A stretch of DNA of 5,304 nt from Verrucomicrobiales bacterium (GTDB lineage Bacteria; Verrucomicrobiota; Verrucomicrobiia; Verrucomicrobiales; V1-33), in assembly GCA_023253575.1 (NCBI GenBank), contig JALRGB010000178.1:1-5304 (forward strand), given 5' to 3'. Shown here piece by piece: positions 1 through 5,304 of the stretch. A model generated the notes under the pieces. The model was not told the origin of the DNA. It saw nothing but the letters and a program-made list of their open reading frames with translations, and made no database searches. The position numbers were made by a program, and so were the translations under genes. Each line of letters begins with the position of its first letter. Positions within the stretch are counted from its first letter, which is position 1.

Positions 1-1
1 G

Positions 2-745
2 AAACCACCGCCCAATGGTGGCCTCAACCTCTCCGTGCTCGACGGCTGGTGGGATGAAGCATGGAACGGCCGCAACGGCTGGGCCATCGGCGAGGAAATC
101 AAGGACGGCAGCATGGAATTCCAAAATGAAGTGGATGCGGAAAGCCTCTACTCGATTCTAGAAAACCAAGTAGCTCCCTTATTTTACGCGCGGCCGGACG
201 GTCGGTTGCCGCTGGCTTGGCTGCAGCTCATGCGGGACTCGATGCGCACCGTCACCCCGCAATTCAACACTCATCGTATGGTCGAAGAATACACGACCCG
301 GCTGTATGAACCCGCCGCCACCGCCGCCCGCCGACTGGCCAGCAACTCGTGCCTCCCAGCCCGCGCCCTGCGCGATTGGAAGGAAGACATGCGGCGCCGC
401 TGGAATGACGTCCGCATCGAAGAAGCCCACCTCGAAGGAGGCGACCTCTCGAATGTCCCCGTCGGCTCACCCGTCAAAGTGGTGGCCAGAGTCCACCTTG
501 GCGAAATCAAACCTGAATACGTCCTCGTCCAAGCCTGCCTCGGCCATGGCGAAGGCGAGTCCGTCGGCTGCTACACCATGGTGCCGCTTAGCCCCATCCC
601 CGGCCCGGGTTACCCCGGAGTCCATCAGTTCGAAGGCACCATCACCGCTCAAGATAGCGGCGAATTCGCCCTCGCCCTGCGCGTCATCCCCCATCACAGC
701 CACCTCACCCAAGCTCACGAATTGCGCCTGATCCGCTGGATGTGA
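2..745 (+). CDS. glgP: alpha-glucan (glycogen/maltodextrin) phosphorylase, C-terminal 247 residues; 5' end outside window
   Basis: Cytoplasmic GT35 enzyme that releases glucose-1-phosphate from alpha-1,4-glucans using pyridoxal phosphate. Only the C-terminal third is present; the reading frame is already open at base 2. The opening residues K-P-P-P-N-G-G-L-N-L-S-V-L-D-G-W-W-D-E align gap-free with the family segment K-x3-N-G-x-L-x-I/L-x-x-L-D-G. This places the PLP Schiff-base lysine (Lys680 of the rabbit muscle enzyme) at the first complete codon, 2-4. NGWAIGEE, DAESLYSILE, the VAPLFYAR-like stretch and SMRTVTPQFNTHRMVEEY follow, as in the short TIGR02094-type bacterial phosphorylases. From about residue 110 a beta-rich tail follows (VPVGSPVKVVARVHLGEIKP, then a G-EFALALRVIPHH segment), which I recall as usual for this type. 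The gene ends TGA and converges on the DUF4340 gene 200 bases away. Family call firm; natural substrate (glycogen or maltodextrin) not decidable. Confidence 0.93.
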   Translation, partial: KPPPNGGLNLSVLDGWWDEAWNGRNGWAIGEEIKDGSMEFQNEVDAESLYSILENQVAPLFYARPDGRLPLAWLQLMRDSMRTVTPQFNTHRMVEEYTTRLYEPAATAARRLASNSCLPARALRDWKEDMRRRWNDVRIEEAHLEGGDLSNVPVGSPVKVVARVHLGEIKPEYVLVQACLGHGEGESVGCYTMVPLSPIPGPGYPGVHQFEGTITAQDSGEFALALRVIPHHSHLTQAHELRLIRWM

Positions 746-823
746 TGCCTCCACCACCAAAGCCCAGTCCTAGGGCACAACCTTGGGATTGCGCTGAAAG
801 GGTAACGTCAACAAGATAAGACG

Positions 824-843
824 CGATGCCCGTTGGGACATCG
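824..843. other. stem-loop in the convergent gap
   Basis: CGATG and CCC pair with GGG and CATCG across a GTT loop, with a single bulged A at 838, giving an 8-bp stem. It lies about 80 bases past the phosphorylase stop. No T-run follows on either strand. It could act as a transcript 3'-end stabiliser or a weak bidirectional terminator. Confidence 0.4.
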
Positions 844-871
844 ACACAGAATCAATACGTCATCCTACAAT

Positions 872-887
872 ATGCCCCTCAGGGCAT
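872..887. other. stem-loop in the convergent gap
   Basis: ATGCCC pairs perfectly with GGGCAT around a CTCA tetraloop, giving a 6-bp, mostly GC stem. It is the second hairpin within 65 bases. No T-run follows on either strand, so a role as an intrinsic terminator is not supported by sequence alone. Confidence 0.4.
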
Positions 888-894
888 GATGACA

Positions 895-945
895 GACACG
901 CGGTGGGGGCCCCGATATCGGACACGCGGTGGCGCCACCGTATCG
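895..945. repeat. imperfect tandem duplication (26 + 25 bases) with internal palindromes
   Basis: The 12-mer GACACGCGGTGG occurs at 895-906 and again at 921-932. Each copy is followed by a related 13-14 base tail ending in TATCG, so the region reads as two diverged tandem units. Unit 1 ends in the perfect palindrome CCGATATCGG (912-921, overlapping unit 2 by one base). Unit 2 holds the perfect 14-bp palindrome CGGTGGCGCCACCG (927-940). CGATA at 913-917 can also pair with TATCG at 941-945. The second unit abuts the stop codon of the DUF4340 gene (946-948), so the block sits at the 3' end of that transcript. Confidence 0.6.
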
Positions 946-2844
946 CTAGGGTTTGGCGGTGAGGATAGAGGCGGAAATCTCCTCGACCAATGGGCTCCGG
1001 ACAATGAAGACATTAGGCTCGTCGTTGAGGCGCCCGTAGTAGAGTGCCGTGCGCTGGCCCGGGGTCGTGGGCGCGAGGCTGAGTTTGACGGTTGCGGGCT
1101 TGGGAGCACCGGTGGATTCATCAAATTGCTCGATGGCCAGCTCAATACCCAATACTGGCTGGCGAAGAGCCGCCAATCCTTGCGCGGGATCGCTGGCCCA
1201 GTCATGAGCCTCAAATTCCGAAAGCCGATTGACGAGTCGTTCCAGCGTTTGCACGTCGAGAAATTCCGTGACGTCAGTCCCTTGGCGCGTGGCCGTCCAT
1301 TTCCCTCCGGTGGAGTGATTATACGTGCATTCGACCGGCGGGGCGGGCTCTTCGGAAACCGCGAGCGTGCGGATGGAAAGCGGGGCGAAAGCGAGAATCC
1401 GCGTACTTTTATACCGGATCCATTCTCGTGGGACCGATCCGAGGATGGATCCGTCAAACCGCATCACCGTCGGACTTCCCACCCACTGCGCATAAAACCG
1501 CTTTTGTTTCTCCCCGATACGAAGCACCGCGCTGTCGGAGGCGGTCGGAGCCGCCGGCCGCGCCCGGTCCGAATGGACGGCCGTCCCAAAAACGATCTCC
1601 AACAACGGAGCGTCCAAACCATAGTCCGCCAGCGGGCCAGGCTGATCAAACCACTGCAGCACAATGGCCCCATTAAAAACATCGACCAATGACTGCACCC
1701 GTTCACGACTGGCTTCATAGACTAACCCTTGATGCGCCAGATGCCACGTGTTGCGGAAAAGATAGAGCGGCGTTTCGCCCGATGCCGCATCCTTAAGGAT
1801 GACCGTGCTCAGGCTCCTCGACTCAATCGCCGCCAGCTTGGTATCGCGGAAACGGTCGAGCGTGCACGCGCGCATGGCCAGCAGATCGGCCCCACAACGG
1901 GCATGGCCCGGGCGACCAACAACTCGCACCCACGCCGACTCCGGCTCGGATCCGGTGAAAACCTCCATCACTTCACCCTCAGGCGACCCACCGGTCGACC
2001 ACACAGTCACCCGCACCGCCGGCGGACTGGAGGGCAACGGCGGCCCACCCGGCTCGACAAACGACATGGCGCGCGCATTGATCAGGCCAGGCAACAAATG
2101 ATCCATGATCAATTCTTGGTCAGCCCGCTCCGCCAGTGGCTTGGTCAAACGCCAGACCGCCGTCAGCTTTTTGCGGCGCTCTTCCTCCGTAATTTGGTCA
2201 CGCTCCAGCTCGATCTCCGCTTCAGGACTCTGCACGCCAATGCGCACAATCGCATCCGGTGCAGCCATCACCAGACGAGGGTCCCTCCATTCCCCAGGCG
2301 AACGCCCCATCAGCGGCTCCGTCCACGGCACCCGCACTACCAACACTTCGTCTGGCTTACGATCACCCTCCTCCAATTGCACATAAAACGTGCCTTGGCC
2401 GGGAGCCGGACGACCTAAAATCACCCCCACAGCCCCTCCTCCTTTGGGGTAAAACGTCACCCTCCCCTGCTGACCCGCATCCAAGCCCAACTCCTTCAAT
2501 CGACTTTTTTTAAGGACTTCGTCGCCACTCAACCGCTCCAGCACCTCGGTACCGGACGCCAATTGCAGGATCATCGCCACCGCCGGCGCATCGGCCCGAT
2601 CCTTGACCGGTGACGTCAGGTTCCACCGGTCCTGCCCGCCGTCACCCGTGCCACGCTCCAGCTTGACCCTCCCGGCCGCATTCGTGATCTCAATCTTACC
2701 AATACCGTCCACCGGCAAATCCAGCAGGATCCGGGCCCGCTCCGCCGCCTCGACCGTACCCGGACGACGGCTTTCAAAGAAAAAAATGAAGCCGACCGCC
2801 ACAGCAGTCAACCCAAGCAAAATAACAGTAGTGAGCGGACGCAT
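946..2844 (-). CDS. DUF4340 domain-containing membrane-anchored protein
   Basis: Protein of 632 residues, biochemical function unknown. An N-terminal membrane anchor (about residues 5-23, TTVILLGLTAVAVGFIFFF) is followed by a large, presumably extracytoplasmic, region. The DUF4340 pattern is plain: RWNLTSP near 73-79, a predicted helix, SRLKELGL at 114-121, then a beta-rich stretch with VILGRPAPGQGTFYV (141-155) and a segment ending EWRDPRLV (185-192). Similar W-led units start near 231 (WRLTKPL), 367 (WHLA) and 516 (WTATR), so four related units can be seen. The frame stays open up to 3330, but I chose ATG 2844 because it places the anchor at the N-terminus, as in relatives. No good Shine-Dalgarno precedes it. 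Relatives are commonly encoded after ABC-2 permease and GldG-like genes (auxiliary gliding/export-type ABC systems); here the neighbour is a divergent metal-importer operon instead. Family call good, role unknown. Confidence 0.85.
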   Translation of the reverse strand: MRPLTTVILLGLTAVAVGFIFFFESRRPGTVEAAERARILLDLPVDGIGKIEITNAAGRVKLERGTGDGGQDRWNLTSPVKDRADAPAVAMILQLASGTEVLERLSGDEVLKKSRLKELGLDAGQQGRVTFYPKGGGAVGVILGRPAPGQGTFYVQLEEGDRKPDEVLVVRVPWTEPLMGRSPGEWRDPRLVMAAPDAIVRIGVQSPEAEIELERDQITEEERRKKLTAVWRLTKPLAERADQELIMDHLLPGLINARAMSFVEPGGPPLPSSPPAVRVTVWSTGGSPEGEVMEVFTGSEPESAWVRVVGRPGHARCGADLLAMRACTLDRFRDTKLAAIESRSLSTVILKDAASGETPLYLFRNTWHLAHQGLVYEASRERVQSLVDVFNGAIVLQWFDQPGPLADYGLDAPLLEIVFGTAVHSDRARPAAPTASDSAVLRIGEKQKRFYAQWVGSPTVMRFDGSILGSVPREWIRYKSTRILAFAPLSIRTLAVSEEPAPPVECTYNHSTGGKWTATRQGTDVTEFLDVQTLERLVNRLSEFEAHDWASDPAQGLAALRQPVLGIELAIEQFDESTGAPKPATVKLSLAPTTPGQRTALYYGRLNDEPNVFIVRSPLVEEISASILTAKP

Positions 2845-3042
2845 GAACTGAACCAGGGCAAAAACAACTCGCGCCCAACTCTTCACCCACGAATCGAGCC
2901 AGACCAGCACAAAATCACGGCCCCCACCACAGTAATCCACAGAAACCAGCCACAGCCGTTGCCCTATAAGAACAACCAAGGCCCGGGTGGATACCCTTGG
3001 GGTCTTTTCGCAAAATATTTGCGTAAAGCCCGGGCCGGCCCC
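2845..3042. other. divergent intergenic/control region
   Basis: This stretch of about 198 bases lies between the divergent starts of the DUF4340 gene (minus, 2844) and the metal-importer operon (plus, 3043), so promoters for both should be here. I could not identify a convincing -35/-10 pair on either strand. TATAAG at 2965-2970 is a possible plus-strand -10 but has no good -35 partner. The clearest element is the AT-rich palindrome at 3004-3028. Minus-strand open frame through this region looks like an untranslated extension of the DUF4340 frame. Confidence 0.55.
3004..3028. promoter_or_regulatory. 25-bp inverted repeat, candidate operator for the metal-importer operon
   Basis: The core is CGCAAA (3009-3014), ATA, TTTGCG (3018-3023), a perfect 6-bp inverted repeat with a 3-base centre. 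It extends outward through one mismatched pair (T3008/T3024) to CTTT at 3004-3007 and AAAG at 3025-3028. In total 10 of 11 arm positions are paired. It is an AT-rich island in GC-rich sequence and ends 15 bases before the first start codon of the operon. Size and symmetry fit a dimeric repressor; read as 7-1-7 it fits the layout of Fur-superfamily sites. A metal-sensing regulator (Mur, Zur, Fur or a DtxR/MntR-type protein) is the natural guess given the downstream genes, but I do not recognise a published consensus. Confidence 0.5.
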
Positions 3043-3525
3043 ATGACTACTGTCACCATGCGTCCTTCGCCCCTTGTGCTGCTGGCGCTCGTCGCCATTG
3101 GATTTGCCTTGATCGCGCTGCCACTGACCCGCCTGACCGGGGCGGCGGATGCGGCATGGACGCCGCGCGCGGAGCCCGCCGGTGGGGGCTCGGCTGATCC
3201 GTCGACCACGGGGGCTGTCGAATCGCTCATTCGCCTTCGTTTTGCCCATGCGCCCATCAGCGTCAAGATACAGCAAAATGGTGTAGAGCTGGCCGCCCTC
3301 GGCGCTCCGACTGACCCATCGTCTGGGCAAATCGAAATCCGTCAGTCCCTCACTCTTGGTGCTGGACCGTCGCTTGATTTACTTGTCGAGGCCGCATGGC
3401 CGGACGGCACACCCGCCACCGCCCTTGGCGTGGAAGTGGAACCGGATGGCCAGGAAACACGACGCACCACCGTCTGGACCGACACCCCAACCCTGTCCGA
3501 ACTCGTCACTTTCTCTTGGCCATGA
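3043..3525 (+). CDS. uncharacterised membrane-anchored or secreted protein heading the metal ABC operon
   Basis: Protein of 160 residues, family not recognised. A hydrophobic segment (about residues 10-29, PLVLLALVAIGFALIALPLT) forms a signal anchor or signal peptide. A short Ala/Gly/Pro-rich linker (about 34-57) follows, then a region of about 100 residues that looks beta-rich (IRLRFAHAPISVKIQQNGVEL; QIEIRQSLTL; LDLLVEAAWPDGTPATALGVEVEPDG; final FSWP). It is predicted to sit outside the cytoplasm. It is not a cluster 9 solute-binding protein: those are about 300 residues with metal-binding His/Glu/Asp, and this has a single His in the mature region. There is no lipobox Cys. ATG 3043 is chosen over TTG 2959 and ATG 3058 because it puts the anchor near the N-terminus and lies just after the palindrome; 3058 remains possible, and no strong Shine-Dalgarno decides. 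Its stop overlaps the ATPase start (ATGA, 3522-3525), so it is very probably translated and functionally linked to the importer. Confidence 0.75.
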   Translation: MTTVTMRPSPLVLLALVAIGFALIALPLTRLTGAADAAWTPRAEPAGGGSADPSTTGAVESLIRLRFAHAPISVKIQQNGVELAALGAPTDPSSGQIEIRQSLTLGAGPSLDLLVEAAWPDGTPATALGVEVEPDGQETRRTTVWTDTPTLSELVTFSWP

Positions 3526-4328
3526 CCACCGCCACCACGCCCGATAACCCGCCCCATGGCCACCCGGACCACGTCTGCTGGGGCGGCGGCGCTGCCAATC
3601 ACACCCAGCACCGCCTCGATGTGCGCGGCCTGACCGTGAGCTATCGCGAAGTGCGCGCGCTCGAAGGAGTCGACTTCTCCACCGAATGCGGCCGGTGTGT
3701 CGCCCTCATCGGGCCCAATGGCGCGGGCAAAAGCACGCTCTTGAAATCGCTGGTCGGCATTCTCACACCCGAAGCCGGCACCATTTTGTGGCGCGGGGCG
3801 GCCCTGACCTCGTCTCACCGCGAACTCGCATACCTGCCGCAACGGGGCGAGGTCGACTGGCAATTTCCCATCACCGTCCGCGGGCTAGTGGAAATGGGAC
3901 GTTACCCCAATCTTGGTTGGTGGCGGTCCTTTCAGAAGCACGACCGGGAAATTGTCGACCGGGCACTGGCGGCCATGCAATTAGAGGATCTGGCCGACCG
4001 CCAGATCAGTGCCCTGAGTGGCGGGCAGCAGCAGCGGACGTTTTTGGCGCGGGCGTTGGCGCAGGAAGCACATGTCCTGCTGCTGGACGAGCCGTTTACG
4101 GGTCTTGACCAGCCCGCCGAGGAGGCGTTGCGCCGGCTGTTGCGCGATCTAGCGGCCGAAGGGCGCCTCATCATCGCCAGTCATCATGACCTCGAAACCG
4201 TGCCTTTGATTTTCGATGAAGTCCTTTTACTGCGGCGCCGTACGATAGGATTTGGCACCGTGCAGGACGCTTTCACTCCGGAAGCGATTGCTGCCACCTA
4301 TGGCACCCCTGCCCTTGCCCAACCATGA
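3522..4328 (+). CDS. metal ABC transporter ATP-binding protein (Mn/Fe/Zn importer family)
   Basis: Protein of 268 residues, cytoplasmic ATPase that powers metal import with the permease encoded next. All nucleotide-binding motifs are intact: Walker A GPNGAGKS (64-71), Q-loop Gln107 in LPQR, signature LSGGQ (165-169), Walker B VLLLDE (185-190, catalytic Glu190), D-loop GLD (194-196) and H-switch SHHD (220-223). PQRGEVDWQFPITV with MGRY (106-128) and the SHHDLETV stretch are typical of the Mn/Fe-type members (MntB, SitB, YfeB, TroB) more than of ZnuC, so Mn(II) or Fe(II) is the likelier cargo; zinc cannot be excluded. The ATG at 3522 shares ATGA with the preceding stop, which fixes the start and implies coupled translation. 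Odd features: the conserved fold begins near residue 32, preceded by a tail with five His and one Cys between residues 12 and 30. C56-G-R-C59 lies just before Walker A. Confidence 0.93.
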   Translation: MTTATTPDNPPHGHPDHVCWGGGAANHTQHRLDVRGLTVSYREVRALEGVDFSTECGRCVALIGPNGAGKSTLLKSLVGILTPEAGTILWRGAALTSSHRELAYLPQRGEVDWQFPITVRGLVEMGRYPNLGWWRSFQKHDREIVDRALAAMQLEDLADRQISALSGGQQQRTFLARALAQEAHVLLLDEPFTGLDQPAEEALRRLLRDLAAEGRLIIASHHDLETVPLIFDEVLLLRRRTIGFGTVQDAFTPEAIAATYGTPALAQP

Positions 4329-5173
4329 GCGTTTTCCTTCAATCTTTGGACCTTGAAATCACGCGGCGTGCCTTGTTTGCCTGCCTGTTGATTGGTTTTG
4401 CCAATGGCTATGTCAGTGCGTTTGTCGTGCTGAGGAAGAGCGCGCTCAAAATCGGCACGATTTCCCATGGGTTACTGCCGGGCATTGCGGTGGCGGTGGC
4501 GTTGTTTGGGTTATTTTCGTGGAGTGTGCTGGCTGGGGCCTTATTTGCGGCGATCTTTATTGGGCTGGGGTCGCTTTTTGTCGCGCGCACCTCGCGCATT
4601 GATCATGATACGGCTCTGGCTGTGCTGTACACTTCTGGGTTCGGGGGCGGCTTGATCCTCATCTCCCGGCTGGGCATCCGTCAGAAATTGGATGAATGGC
4701 TCTTCGGCGGCCTCATGGGCATGAGCGACTCTGATTTATGGCTGGCCTTCGGCATCAGCGCAGCCGCCATCCTGCTCCTCACCGCCCTGCAACGCCCCAT
4801 TCTCATCCTGTTGTTCGAGCCCAATGTGGCGGCCAGTCTGGGCATTCCTGTGCGCCTGCTGAACTACCTCCTGTTCGGCATTGTCATTCTGGTGCTCGTT
4901 TCTTCGCTGCAAGCCGTCGGATGCATCCTCAGCGTGGGCTTACTCGTCGCTCCCGCCGCCACCATCTACATGTTCAGCGACAGCGCGCCCGTCCTCTTCT
5001 GGGGCGGCGGGCTGCTCGGATCACTCGGTTCATGCGCGGCCTTGATCCTTTCTTACCAGCTCAACTGGCCCGCCGGGGCCACCATCACCCTCCTGCTCGG
5101 CACCGTCTTCCTGCTCGCTTTCATCCTGTCTCCACGCTACGGCCTGTTCCGCATAAACCCAGCCTCGAAATAA
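4325..5173 (+). CDS. metal ABC transporter permease, ABC-3 family (Mn/Fe/Zn importer)
   Basis: Integral membrane protein of 282 residues, normal length for the ABC-3 (PF00950) family, forming the metal channel as a dimer with the ATPase. Hydrophobic segments lie at about 17-37, 50-63, 66-87, 97-113, 135-165, 178-195, 199-216, 222-243 and 250-270, consistent with the usual eight or so spans. Family landmarks are SHGLLPG (47-53), FEPNVAASLGIP (164-175) and QAVGCILSVGLLVAPAAT (196-213). The SHxxLPG form, with Pro before Gly, resembles Mn/Fe-type permeases (MntC, SitC) more than ZnuB. It starts at ATG 4325 within ATGA shared with the ATPase stop, so the two are translationally coupled. The TAA stop is at 5171-5173. 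No second permease or binding-protein gene follows within the window. Its last 37 bases may overlap a convergent minus-strand gene. Confidence 0.92.
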   Translation: MSVFLQSLDLEITRRALFACLLIGFANGYVSAFVVLRKSALKIGTISHGLLPGIAVAVALFGLFSWSVLAGALFAAIFIGLGSLFVARTSRIDHDTALAVLYTSGFGGGLILISRLGIRQKLDEWLFGGLMGMSDSDLWLAFGISAAAILLLTALQRPILILLFEPNVAASLGIPVRLLNYLLFGIVILVLVSSLQAVGCILSVGLLVAPAATIYMFSDSAPVLFWGGGLLGSLGSCAALILSYQLNWPAGATITLLLGTVFLLAFILSPRYGLFRINPASK

Positions 5174-5304
5174 GGATTATCAGGGCTGCACCCTAGGAAC
5201 GCTGAGCCCCAGCTCGGCGTCTCCATAAAATACCCCACAACCTCCCTCATTTCAAAACCAAAAAACTCCTCCCGCATGGCCAACAGCCTGCGAAAAAACT
5301 CACG
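5137..5304 (-). CDS. possible C-terminal end of a convergent gene of unknown function (5' end outside window)
   Basis: One minus-strand frame is open from the right edge for 55 codons down to TAG at 5137-5139; the other two minus frames hit stops quickly. The visible peptide is rich in aromatics and charged residues, with stretches such as REEFFGFEMREVVGYFMETP and SWGSAFLGCSPDNPYFEAGF, and reads more like protein than like shadow translation. I do not recognise the family. If real, it overlaps the permease's last 37 bases tail to tail. A 55-codon open stretch can occur by chance, and the start is not visible, so this is tentative. Confidence 0.4.
   Translation of the reverse strand, partial: REFFRRLLAMREEFFGFEMREVVGYFMETPSWGSAFLGCSPDNPYFEAGFMRNRP
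5201..5218. other. weak stem-loop after the permease gene
   Basis: GCTGAGC pairs with GCTCGGC (one G-T wobble) around a CCCA loop, 28 bases past the permease stop. No T-run follows on either strand, so it is at most a weak or Rho-assisted transcription end. It may simply lie inside the possible minus-strand gene. Confidence 0.25.

Larger units (their letters stand above)
746..945. other. convergent intergenic region with hairpins, no gene seen
   Basis: This 200-base gap separates the 3' ends of the phosphorylase gene (plus) and the DUF4340 gene (minus). A plus-strand frame opens at ATG 826 and runs far into the DUF4340 gene, but nearly all of it is antisense to that gene, so I do not call it. 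The gap contains two clear hairpins (824-843 and 872-887) and an imperfect tandem duplication (895-945). Neither hairpin is followed by a T-run on either strand, so no textbook Rho-independent terminator can be named, although transcription of both genes should end in or near here. No tRNA or other RNA gene is recognisable. Confidence 0.6.

Noticed and set aside
762..776. GCCC/GGGC inverted repeat as terminator for the phosphorylase gene
   Set aside because: Only a 4-bp stem with a 7-base loop and no following T-run.
826..1692. Plus-strand open frame of 288 codons
   Set aside because: Mostly antisense to the DUF4340 gene, whose translation shows clear family motifs. The part outside that gene covers hairpins and tandem repeats, so it is treated as a shadow frame.
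1729..2418. Plus-strand open frame of 229 codons inside the DUF4340 gene
   Set aside because: Arg/His/Pro-rich translation with no recognisable domain, typical of antisense frames in GC-rich genes.
2959..3042. Upstream TTG start for the first operon gene
   Set aside because: It would run translation through the palindrome and put 28 extra residues before the membrane anchor. ATG 3043 is more reasonable.
2845..3330. Upstream extension of the DUF4340 frame (162 more codons)
   Set aside because: It is antisense to the operon's first gene, low in protein-like character, and would bury the N-terminal membrane anchor. ATG 2844 gives the expected arrangement.
3396..3521. Upstream extension of the ATPase frame
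   Set aside because: It lies inside the previous gene and gives an Arg/His/Pro-rich shadow peptide. The ATGA overlap at 3522-3525 is the expected coupled start.
3342..3863. Minus-strand open frame of 173 codons
   Set aside because: Antisense to the ATPase's Walker A region and the end of the preceding gene, with no recognisable domain.

Overview
This is a GC-rich bacterial window. It holds the end of one gene, four complete genes and possibly the end of a sixth. Dense packing, ATGA start/stop overlaps, a TIGR02094-type glucan phosphorylase and a large DUF4340 protein suggest a GC-rich member of the PVC group, most likely Verrucomicrobiota. That placement is an impression from protein style; no rRNA or marker gene is present.

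Layout: (1) 2-745, plus strand: the C-terminal third of an alpha-glucan phosphorylase. The first complete codon appears to be the lysine that binds pyridoxal phosphate. (2) 746-945: a non-coding gap between convergent genes, with two hairpins and an imperfect tandem duplication that ends at the next gene's stop codon. (3) 946-2844, minus strand: a 632-residue membrane-anchored DUF4340 protein with four visible copies of a repeated W-(x)n-GL-type unit. The ABC-2/Gld-type genes that usually precede such genes are not beside it. (4) 2845-3042: a divergent control region with a strong 25-bp palindrome. (5) 3043-5173, plus strand: a compact three-gene operon with 4-base ATGA overlaps at both junctions. 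It encodes a small membrane-anchored protein of unknown family, an ABC ATPase and an ABC-3 family permease of the Mn/Fe/Zn importer type. (6) 5137-5304, minus strand: an open frame running in from the right edge, possibly the end of a convergent gene that overlaps the permease tail.

The operon is the most interesting part. ATPase and permease carry motifs more typical of Mn/Fe-type than Zn-type importers, but no substrate-binding protein gene is visible. The first gene is instead an uncharacterised exported or anchored beta-rich protein, and the ATPase has an unusual His/Cys-rich N-terminal tail. The palindrome 15 bases before the first start codon is a good candidate operator for a metal-responsive repressor. 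Together these suggest a metal-regulated import operon with an uncharacterised accessory protein. The roles of that protein, the tail and the palindrome are inferences.
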